Positions 13,601-25,600 of a DNA stretch of 64,000 nt are shown piece after piece. The notes beneath the pieces were generated by a model. That model saw only the letters and a list, made by a program, of their open reading frames with translations. It was not told the origin of the DNA and did no database searches. Each line of letters opens with the position of its first letter. The first letter of the stretch is position 1. The stretch lies in contig NMRB01000163.1 of NCBI GenBank assembly GCA_002633025.1, forward strand, positions 235,794 to 299,793, given 5' to 3'. Source of the DNA: Notospermus geniculatus. Its lineage: Eukaryota > Nemertea > Pilidiophora > Heteronemertea > Lineidae. The position numbers and the translations under genes were made by a program.

Positions 13601-16600
13601 TAGGCCTGACAACATCTGATACAAGGTCATTGAGAGACGGGAGAAAGTCTGAAACGGTGACTGAGAATTGCATGAAAGAATGTGGTTTTCCAATTTGTCC
13701 CATATTAATGCTAAGTAACTGATAATGAATACAAAGAGAAGGTACTGAATGACCCCAGCAGGGTGTCCTTGCGACATGCTGGTGAGGTTCATGACCCATC
13801 TGGTATTCAGATGAATTGTGGCATCCAGTTCTTAAGCGCAGTTGGCGGTACCAGTGTTAACAAATGTGTGATTATGTACTTGATATGTTGACATGTTCCA
13901 CTTGGCTTCAAATCAAATACTATGGTAAAAAATCTTCAATTTTTGTCAAAAAAATGTTGTAATTAACGACATCTGCAGTATTTTGGGTGGTGTTTTGATG
14001 ATAATATTGCTTGCAGGAATGTTTATGTAATTGAACTCAATGAACAGAGGAGTTAATTAAAACTGTAGGTCTGAATTCAGTTTAATGATGCACCATCCCT
14101 AGTCCTTGACAAATAACATGAGATAATCAAGGCAGATGTGACTGTCATGTGACTGACAAACATTGTATACTTGAATAGTTGTCATCATGGGTTGGGGCAA
14201 AAGACAAAGAGATATGAATATGCAATATAAATAGTAATAAGAGGAGATCAAATATCGGTTTGGCTTGCAGCAGCTTTAAACGGATATTAGATCTTCAAAT
14301 ATTGATCATCTAATGCGGATGTCAGGTCACACTGCGATTGCCTGCGCTACGACGGAACAGTCGGCATCAAGTGTCGCAAGCACGGTCAGGTCACAAAAAC
14401 GAAAATGTGTACGATCATCGTGGAACAAGCAGCATCACTCGCGCAGGGAATCGTAACCGTGTTCAGGTCACCTGCGAATGGATTACGCCCGTCGGGATGA
14501 CACAGAAGTTTAATAGGTTCAACTTGCGGATGTCAGGTCGGCCTTGCGATGGCACAGAACACGCGCAGGCTGACTTTTCTGGATCACTTTGCGTCTGAGG
14601 CACGACAGCGTGGAACAAATAAGTCGCCGATTTGGTGCGACATGACTGCAGTTGCGACGAACGGGATCAGTCGCCGACCAAAAAGATCACAGATCGCAAA
14701 AGTTCAACATGTTGAACTTTTGCGCCACGACGAATCATGATCCCGACGGGCGTAATCCAGTCGCAGTTGACCTGACTTGAGTTACGACGTCGTGCGATTA
14801 TCCAAAACAATGAGCGAGCGGTCACGTGCCAGTAACTGACAAATCAGCGCGAGGTAAAAATGAAATGCGGTACCTACCGATAGCATGGAAGCTGCCATCT
14901 TGAACAAGTAACATGATCACAAGTCACATGACTTTTTTGACTTCACTGTGCTACGATCTGGTCGCAGGTGACCTGAACACAGTTACGATTCGCTGCGCGC
15001 TGTTCCAGGATGATCGTACGCATTTTTCGTTTTTGTGACCTGACCGTGCTTGCGATCCAGCTGATGCCGACGACTGTTCCGTCATGGCGCAAGCAATCGC
15101 AGTGTGACCTGACATCCGCACGATTTTTTTGATCGGCAACTGATCCCGCAAGTGAGTCGCAACTGCAGTCATGTCACACCAGATCGGCGACTGATTTGTT
15201 CCACGCTGTCGTGCCTCAGACGCCAAGTGATCCGGAAGAGTCAGCGTGCGCCTGTTCTGTGCCATCGCAAGGTCGACCTGACATCCGCATAACTCTCCAA
15301 TGGAATTCAATTCCCACCTTTCCCAAATGACAGATTTAGGAAAAATTCATTTCGATCATCTCAGCATGCACAGGAGCATTTGCATTTCTAAAGGGATACA
15401 GGGTTTTCATATTTAAAATTGTTCCCTTGACTGGGGGAGCAAGTTCGTTACATGTATTTGGGTGATACATTATATGTCCAAAACAACAGGGAAGCCAGTT
15501 TCAATGTGTTTATGTTTCACAATTCCTGCAGTCATTGTGAAGGTTGCCAACTGTTCACAATTTTCATCTAACCAACTCACTGATTCCTGAAAGCCTTCTA
15601 CAGCATACTTAAACAGCTGTGAAGGAGGCTTACCCTCCTGTTGAATATGGAAATCAATCCAGGACTGTGAGAATCAAATACTTTCCTATATCGCACGTAC
15701 TTCATATAAACAAGCACAGCAGTATCTCGCACCTCAGTCTGGAATGTAGGGCCTAGGATATTGGGAGTTTGGGAAAGTTCATTTGTCGTCAGATTAAATG
15801 GTATGATGTGTTCGATTTCTCTCTTATGGTTTACAATATTATCTTGGCATAGGCTTAAATTGTAATTCTGATCCATCAATCTCATTTTAGGAAGGAAGGT
15901 CTGCTCTCCATTTGGCGTGCTACCATGGTTACCCAGATGTCACCCAGATTCTTCTTGATGCAGGATCAGACGTAAATGCACAGGATCATGTAAGTATAGA
16001 TTTTGGTTGAACACACAGCATAATACTTGAAAAAGTTGTCAGCACCTTCCTTCTCATGGAAAAAAGCGAAACACACATCTCAGGCAACGCAACGACAATT
16101 TTCGAACAAACACTTGAAGTATGTGCAGTGCCATCATCTACACGTGTATCAGTCTCCTTCTGAAATATTCATATCAAGGTGACATTACTTCGCCATATGT
16201 CATATCACTTACCTACTGCGCATTCTGTACACGCTCACCCATTGAAAAATTTAAAATTTTTCCCATAGGTTCATTTAACATTGGTTAAACTTTGTTTCGA
16301 TGTACGAATACCCCTCATTTGACATCAAAGGGAACCACTGTAAAAAAAACCTTTGATCTCTGAACTCATGCTTGATGTAACTTTTTCCCGCAGAGCAGCA
16401 CATGCCTGATTAACCACTAGACAAAAAAACAGCAAAATTTCATTGGTAGACTACGGTAGAGTGTACATTTTGTATGATGTATATACATGTATATATGGAC
16501 AAGGCTCAAAACTTGGCAATTGGAAACATATCCTTGGACAACAAGTTTCTATTACAAATCAATTGATCACCACCCTTACAAAATCTGATAAACTTCACAG

Positions 16601-19600
16601 TTTTTAAGCTCCTGGCAAATTAAGTTACTTACATTCTTTGCTTTGGGCATCGTGTTTGTACTCATTTAAAACTGTCCTTTCAACACTGTGATATTCTAGA
16701 TCTTATCCAGCAAGATTTCATAGTGCAAGCAATAAAAATATAGGTTTGCAAACCTTGTTAAAATATCCCCAAGCAAAATGAGATTATCAAAGTAAACTTG
16801 TAACAATGTCTGTGCGACAATCCTACACATTCTTTGGCTGTTTACTTAATTTATTTCTGCACACAAATGGAAGCACCAGGAGATCCGTACCAACTGGAAT
16901 TATGTGCTGGCCTAGTATCAGGTTTGTAGATGTTCCACCCCATGGCCGGACAGCAGATACAGTGAAACTCTTGTCATACAACACATTTATTCTGACGTGA
17001 ATGAATTCCCGATTATTTTAGAGTTGACATTCAACTTCTCTTCATAAGGATGCCGAAGTGATGGAAAATACCAAAAATAGATAAGCACTAATCTATTTTT
17101 GAAAATACTGAAAAACAAATTCTGCTTTTTTTAACATTCTGTATATCGTATTCATATAGTAAATTTCCTTGAATAGTACCAAAAATAGAAGATAGGACTC
17201 TTATCTATTTTTGATAGTACCGATATATAATAGCACATCTCTCAAACCAGGACCCACCCCTGTGGTTAGTTCACTTACACAATCTGACAATCACTATATT
17301 GTGCGAAATTTGTCATCCTGGTCTACGCCATTGCTATTCTAATGTGATAGTGTGGATAGGGAAATTGTCTTTCCATTGTGTATTTTTGTGCATAAATACC
17401 TTGTGTTACCAAAAAATTAAAAATGCACGCCACTGTTGTCCCAACACTACTGACTACCAGATTCAATACGAATGAGGTCAAGCATATAGACCAGGGAATT
17501 TGCTCAGCACTTCAGTATATGTATGTGCAGATTTACATGTCGACCGTGTATTAGAATATTCTCTCAAGGCATAACACTTTATGACACCATTGACAGTACA
17601 CCCCTCGACATTTTCATGAGTATTATATCGATCATGTTTGAATTGTTTTCTTTACAACAATGAACACTAACATGCCCACATAAAATCATGAAATTCTTAA
17701 CACCCGGCATGATCGTTGCACAGTTAGGCAGACTTGTGTGTACAGGTGTTCATGCGGTACTACAGTCCTTTGAATTTCTCAGCAATGGCCGTTAAATTTG
17801 ATGGTTCGGAAATGAATGCTTTGGGCAATAAAGGTTGGGAGGATCGGAGTCCTATTTGGGGTCACATGAATCGTTATTGTGGTTATTCTCGTGGTCCCTC
17901 AATATTTGATTATGGTTGGTGATTATTGGATGGGTTGACATTGTCGAAAATAGCTCTCCGTTATCACAAATAATGCAATTTCATGATAAGGGGATACCAG
18001 TGTAGGCCTACGGATTTTCAGATGAACAAATATTCAGAATCCAAATACGGTGGAACCTCCCTTACAGGACACCTCTGTATTCACGACACCATTAAGTTCA
18101 GTTCCAAAGAGTCCGTTTCTATTGATTTTCACCTTTTGTTATCAGGATACCTCTCAATTAAGGGCAACACCGGCCAGTCCTGAAGGTGTCCATGTTAGAG
18201 AGGTTCCACGCTATTTAGTAAGATTGACAACTATAAGTTTGTAGAAATCTATCAGTTGTGGAGCCAGTGTCTATCTTAGAATTTGGTTGATATCTAAATA
18301 TGCTCATCCTCATCTTCTCTTCATAGATGGGTTACACGCCCCTCCACCGTGCTGCCTCCCAAGGTCACCGTGAGATTATCCACCTTCTCCTTGCAAGGGG
18401 TTGCTCTCCCGACGTCCAGGACAGAGTGGTATGTGCAATTGTACCAGTGCAGTAGAGTTTCTTTTTAGAACAGCAAGAAACCTGTGCTCAACTTGGCCAA
18501 GTTCAAGGGCAAAACAAAGCTTATTTTTGGGAAATGTTTACGGTACTGTTCTTCTCTGAGCGGCAGGAAATACCATTGCCGAGGCTGATCTGTCAATCAT
18601 TTGGGAGGAGTAAGCTACTTTCCCTAACAAGACCATTCATCTGTCAGAAATACTTAGTGTAGCACAACAGAGAGTATTTTACCATTGTTTTATTCACAAA
18701 AAATATATCCTTTATGTAATCATAGTGATTTATTACTGAGCTTTGATAAGGGAAATATTCTGATAGTTGAATCGTGTCCAAAAAGGGATTATATTGTAAT
18801 CCTAATATTGGTTAAGCCTGTGGGTAATTAGCCATGTGGTTCATTGCTGGTTATTTTGTTAGGCCTACACATAGGGTGTTTCGTAGTGGCGCCAACCTGA
18901 TCTGTGAAGTCTTAGCAAGTTGCCTTTGAATCCGTTCTCATTGCTCAGACAAATCCAGAGCAATCTCCTCGATAAAAATCTTATTGAGAATATGAGTCCA
19001 TCTTGTTTCAGCATGGCAATGCCCCCGTCCATGAGGCCGCTTGGAATGGATTCAGTGAAACTCTAGATATCCTTATGAAAGCTAAAGCTAGAGTCTTCCT
19101 CGCCAACAAGGTACAGTATAGTAACTGTTAATCTAAATGATCACCTGGTGATGTCGGTACCGGTACGGTATTATACTAATGATTGTAATACTAGACGTAT
19201 CCCACTACGAGTGTAATGTTTCCAGAAAATTAATACTGAAAAGGAAAACAAAGTTGCTGGCCCAATAGCAAGTGAATCATATTCCCCTATATTTCAGTCT
19301 GGCTTCACTGCTCTCCACCTTGCTTCCCAAAATGGTCACAACCAGAGCGCCAGGGTCCTTCTCTACGGCAATGCTAATCCTGACATGAAAAACAACGTAA
19401 GTAGAAGAGTAAGAATAGGGACTTCAATGACCACTGACAGTGTCCATGCTATTTCAATGAAGTGTCAACAAGGAAATCATGCGGGAGAATCAACATGCTG
19501 CACAATTTCTGTGTGGACGCTTTATTGACATAGCATGGAAGCCATTGGCTTGCGGGAGCCGCACCACAAAACTACTGGAATCTAGTTTTGGTGTGTGCAC

Positions 19601-22600
19601 GCCTTGTCACCATATTTGCTACCCGGGTGTCAAATTTCATGACATATAGTCTTTCAAAGCTGTTAGTGTGTCATATTGCCTCCCTCCTTGCATCAATGGA
19701 TTATTTATCTTTCAGTATGGTGACACTCCCCTTCACACGGCTGCTCGTTACGGACATGCTGGAGTTACTCGGATTTTGATGAGTGCTCGGGCCCGCATCA
19801 ACGAACAGAATAAGGTAATGATGATTCTCGATCCCTGCAAGAACCTGTTTTACAATCAAGTTGCAATGTCTTACGGTACTGAATTCAACACTGGGCTGTG
19901 AAAGTGCTGATCACTGACATCACCCCATTGCTGAGTTGAGGTGTTATAGGCCTACATGTACTTATCAAGCCAAATGGGGGCTGGGTGAAGGCACTGTGGT
20001 CTTGGCAAGATTTGCATGATGGAAAGCAATATAACCCCTTTCTCCATTGTCCCTTCTGCCAGGCTATAGTTCACCAGAGATCTCATAGGTGGCACAAGGA
20101 AAGTATCTCGTAAAAAGGTGATTAGTATAATATTCTTTATTTAATACTGTTCAATAAGAAACAAAGGAAATTGGTAAAATGGTAGGTAAAGAATATGGAA
20201 AACAAAGGCCCAATCATTGCCATTTGATACACCAGGCCAAAACCAAGCTATTGTGGAAAAATTAGAGCTGCGCAGGTGCGCAGTTTGATATGGATATTTT
20301 GAGGTATATACTGTACATGGGTGATGAAAAAAATTATAAAATATTTACATGTACCGGTACAACAGTTTTAAAGTGGGAAGATAGAAAAAGTTACTGCATA
20401 CAAAATTCATGATTCGTTGTAGAGACTGTTTGGTTACACTGTACATATTGGCACAAGTTGCTTGTCGGCGGAAAGTGTTGGAAGGTACCTTCATGTGTCA
20501 AAGCAATTATGATATTGAATTCAAGAGGAAATTTCATTACGAGTTATTTTGCTCAATGTATTCATGCAACTTTGTGGGCCAGTTCACCACCAAGTGGCCA
20601 TTGCCTGATGCCAGAACATCAATGCCCATCAAATCCCAAATCAATCTTCAATAAAATTTGATACTGGGCATGAAGAGTAACAAACCTGACCATCTTTATG
20701 GTTGACGTCATTGTCTGTGGATTCCTATATGTTGACCCTGTCAAATTAACACAGATGAACGTGTAGCCTCTCCGATACATGTCTGGTTTGGTGAACAGCA
20801 GAGGTTTCTGACTGGAAGGTCTATACTCATTTGATAAGAGGCTGCGAAAAATCAGGGTTTTACAGTGTATCCTAAAGTTGGGCATCGAAGCTGTCGACAC
20901 TCCGTCTGTCAGTGATGTCCAATGATTGTTCCTGCTCTTCCAGCTCTCCATCCATGGGTCCAGTTTGTGTACCCCTGTGCGGCATTTCTCTTTGTTTTGC
21001 AGCGTATTTCTTCGGCACCGGTTTTCTGGCTTGTGGTGCTTCAAGAGCTTGGCGTTTCATTGGTTCTGTGTACACCCTCTGCTGTTCTGCTTGGATCATC
21101 TTATCAAGCGGGATAGTGTCTGCAGTGATAGGCCTATCTGGATCATAGGGCCGATCCAGCGTTATTGGCTGGCCCCAGAATATTGGTGCATGTTGCGGCG
21201 AAGCTGGTGGTGTTCTTTTTGGTGACTGATGTTTATGTGGTTGGGGCTGAATGTAATGTGGCCTTTTCTGGATTGGGGAAACAACCGGTCCGATGGTATC
21301 ATCGTGGTAGGATGAACTCGGTGGCTCAGATTGAACTCCCTTTTCTTGATTCATTGGTACCATAATTGGGAGAACCAAGACCTGCTGTTTGTTCTTCCTC
21401 AAAGTGTCTATTGTATTTTCATCTAATACCAGCTGACCTTTCTTTGGACTCGGCGGAATCACAACTTTCTTTGGTGGTTCTGATCGTTCCTCTTGTGTTT
21501 CCTCAATAACGATTGGTGGCCTTTGTTTCACCGGTGTTGGAGCCTTTGTTGCTTGGATGACTTCAGGTTCTTCGGGCTCAGGCACCACATAAACATTGGC
21601 TCGTGACTTTGGCACAGTGATGCTCCTCGCAGTGGATGCTTTCATGCGTTTCTTTGTCAGCAGGATTTTCAATGCCTTACAGTGTTTACACTGCGGACAG
21701 CCTATCCTGTGAAGTGTGATGTTCCGTGAGTAGCAGTTCAGAGCTTGCGTGATGGTCGCCAAGATTTCACAACCGGCAAACACAATGTAAAGAATATCCA
21801 TTGCAATCTTTCCACGAGCAGCCTTAGCACTGGTTGGAAAAATCCTTGGACAAAGGATTTTTACGTCACTGTCTGAAAAATCAAGAGCCAATGCGATTCC
21901 TCCACAGACGATGGCGGCTGCCGCGATCATCACCGATATGAAACAAAACACAATTGTCACTATGACGTATCTGCGACCACCACGGTAGACTGTCGATATG
22001 CCCAAGCTTCCAGCAGTGATGAAAAACACACCACCCCATATTCCTAGGCAAATGATGCTCATGCACGTGTTAAGGAATAAACAACCAATCCCGACCGAAA
22101 TGAAACATAATCCAAAGACGATTTGCATAACTCCACAATAGAGGGCAGTAGCTTCACTGAATCCATATTTCTCGATTTGTTGTTGGTGGAAAGTTTGATT
22201 TCCTGGTGCCGTGTTACTTTGATCAGGCTGGGGTCCACTGTACATGATGCCATTCCATCGTTTCGTTTGGAGACTTTCATACTCCAAGTTGTCTTGCTTT
22301 GTTTCCATTGTGGTCTCAATTCAACCTGAAAAAGATTAGAAAAGTTTGAACTACTGGACTGGACTGAGTTAAGTTTGGGAAACTGATGGTAAACAAGTGG
22401 TAAAGTCTGGCAACATCTATCTTTGACCTAATGGAATGCGGAAGTTAGGAATTGATTGTTGGATTTTCCACGCACCTTTAATCACACGCGGCTATTGAAT
22501 GACCGGTGGACAATGCGAACAATCGGGGCACGACCACAAGTGATCGACAGGCATGATTATAAACTGCAAAGCTCTGTCACATTACATGACTTCCGCATTC

Positions 22601-25600
22601 CATTAGGTCGAAGATAGATGTTGCCAGACTTTAGATGGTGTTACCCGATTTTACCTAGAGAAGAGAAGATTTGAAACAAATCACCTTCTCGTGGGGTTAT
22701 TCCTGTGTAAATGGCTGATAAGTGATTGAGGTATTACTGCCTTATCCTCCACGATCCCTGCACACCACTGACGGGTAACGTTCACAAAACATTGCCAGTT
22801 GGTGAACTTTACAGTTTAATTTTGTTAAACTTGATCAATAATGCAAAAACCTGTCATGTGATTGGCGAGTTGCTATGGTTACTCCATATACCGGAGTGGA
22901 TTTGACGGCTTCAGTTAAAAACATAATGGCGGTGTCTTCAAGTGGCTTACATGGAATTCATTGTTAACAGCACACAGGTTGTTGAAACTTTTCACTTAAT
23001 TGGTTGCACGGCGGATATTGATCCATGCGTTACCTCTGTGCCAACACATCTCAAATTCTCTTCTCTATTGTTGTGAAGAGCATCATGGACCTCGGCTGCT
23101 TTTGTGTGGGAAGTCATGCAATGGTTTGGTGAAACTAAAAAAACCAAAAAATGTTGAGTCACACCGTTCATTGCTTGGAGAGTTGATAAACCATGGCAAA
23201 GCAATCACACATTTTAAAGGCTATGTGCACTGATAAATGTTGAGTAAGTGCCAAGCCACGACCACAGTGGCTTTAAATGCACTCTTCTGCTGCCTAATGC
23301 AAATTCTATTCATCTTAGGGGATTCACCCCTTGTTTGTGAATGGTTTCTTCAGTCATATGGCAGTGGAAGACTGCAAAAAAGCCTGTCTTATATTGTACA
23401 CATTTTCCCATCTAGTATGACGACTATCAGCTTACATGAAGTTCCTTCGTGCTGTTCTTTCAGAATGGGGACACTGCCCTTCATATAGCAGCTGCACTGA
23501 AGAGGAGGAAGATCACGAAACTTGTGATGGAGGCAGGGATTGACATCAACATCAGGAATAAGGTATATGAGTCATGTCAAGTTTATCTGTTGCCGTATTC
23601 TGAAAAATTGGTGCGTGTTGCTCACCTGGGCATGAAAGCGACATCACTACACATGTTGGAGAATCCCATGTGTCCTAGATTGCGATCCATAGCATCATCA
23701 ATTTCCCTCCCTCCACGATCACTTTGAAGTTTGTTATGCTACTTGTGTTGTGGTGAAAATGTGTGTAGTATCATCTAGGCGCATTGGAGTTTTTGTGTTG
23801 TTTTTGGAAACGGGCCAACACATACAATAAGTACTGATACTACATTCTTGCATAATGTCAAGCAGCTGACTGAGTCGTTGAGTTACATGGAGCTATATCA
23901 CTACTTAGCTTCTCTAGAACAGAGGCTGGTTTTAGGCAGCAATCACATATAGCTGCACACTACACCGACACGCCAGTTAACAATGAGTTCACCAAGGGCC
24001 TGTGACCATGAAGCCATTGTTAACTGGCGTGTCAGTGTAGCATGTAGCTCTATGTGATTGCAGCCTAAGGAAACGAGAAATGCAGTATAGTGTACATGTA
24101 TTACAAAGACTTAAGTGGCATATAGGTTACCATAGGACATTATGTGACCCGTGACAGCAGAATGAGTTGAAATGCGCTGGAAAGACGACACAAGATGAAA
24201 CCAGAGAAAGAAATGGCGAAGTCAAATTTCACAATAGGCAGACAATACTGAAATCAACAAACCTTTTGCTGTCACAGGTCACATATCTCCTCACCAGCTT
24301 CAGTTGAGTACTTGATAGGTAGGGTTCTGTCCAGAAAATTCTGAAAACTTCTTTGAGAACTTTCCCATTTCATACATGTGTGCCATAGATGTCACTAGAC
24401 CATTGTTTAATTGATATAGAGAACCCATTATATCATACGTCATGTATTGTTTGTGAAATTTTACAGCAAGGAGAGACAGCTATTGATGTTGCTCGTCGGA
24501 AGGACCACCCAGATGTCATTGCAATCATTATGCAACCCAAGGTAAGTAGACAAAAACAAGGTATTGATCTTCCGTTTCCTAGGTAACGCTGTAATAGTTT
24601 GTGGTGTGTCCGATATTTCAATTGATGCTTGAATTACTCATCTGGGAAGCTATTTTGTGCCCAGGACTGACAGCTCACGTTTTATTAATTATTCATCGGT
24701 AATGGAAAATCTTATTTACTTTCAATTTAAGTGAACTTGAAGCTGCAAGAAGTGTTTGTTCACTTTTCATGTGACTTTTTGTACACTTCACACATAGGAA
24801 TCAAGACCAATGCCGGGTGAACTCTCTATGTTCGAATGAGCTGACTAAGTTCGAAACAGCTTCATGGTTGACGTGGCAGTCTGTGTCACTGATTCCTTCT
24901 AGATTCCCTTTCGTACGAGCCGTATTATTAAATGACTTTGTAGTAGATTATCTTGACCAAGTTGTCGGTGATGAATCTGCTGGAAAGTCATTGGTTTCCC
25001 AAACACCAAAGTTTTATCCAAGGAACCCTGCATTTACGGTATCAGGGATAATTATCATGACAGAAGCAGTACACACTCTTGTATTGTTTTCCTCAGTCTG
25101 CTCGCCAGAAGAAAAGTAAAGATGAGATGGATGGGAATCGGACGATGTCAATGACTATGTCTGACCCTGACCTGACGGAGGACAAAGTGCAAGAAGAGAA
25201 GGAAACCAAGAAGGCAAAGTTTCCATTCTTTAGGAAAAAGAAGAAGGCGAAGGTTTGTTAGTCCCATAAACTTGGAAGAATCACAGCAACCAGCTCATCA
25301 TGGGTCAACTTTTGAGTGTTGCTTGTAGAAAAGCTCTTTGATGTTTGCTGCTGCAACTACAGGCTTAGATGATGACTTTCCTTTTCAGACAAAAGAGAAA
25401 CCACAAACTGGTCCGACCCCACCTCAGCGTGTCCCACCCCTGGGTGGGCCAAACAGGCGTCCAACACCACAGCAAGTTCACCTTGCACAACGGAGTCCTC
25501 CTGGGCAAGGTGGACCACCAAATAGGCCCACTGTTGGGTTCTTCAACCAGTATGTGCCGAGGCCAGGTGTTCAGTATTATAGGGATCTTGCTGGAAATAT

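Larger units (their letters stand above)
10768..15890 (+). other. ANKRD6 intron 1
   Basis: This 5.1-kb intron has GTAAGT and TTTTAG ends. It holds the 11691-11920 and 14313-15290 elements. Nothing else is recognisable. Confidence 0.7.
15990..18326 (+). other. ANKRD6 intron 2
   Basis: AT-rich 2.3-kb intron holding two CAAAAATAGATAAG hairpins and the 18050-18209 MITE. The following introns 18429-19011, 19397-19715, 23563-24466 and 24542-25096 show no other features besides the 23932-24068 MITE. Confidence 0.7.

Noticed and set aside
14951-15310. 119-codon minus-strand frame
   Set aside because: It lies inside the 978-bp inverted-repeat element, and an equivalent frame exists in the other arm.
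20619-21044. 141-codon minus-strand frame overlapping the tetraspan C-terminus
   Set aside because: It is in a different phase, with no domain, no splice context and no recognisable similarity.
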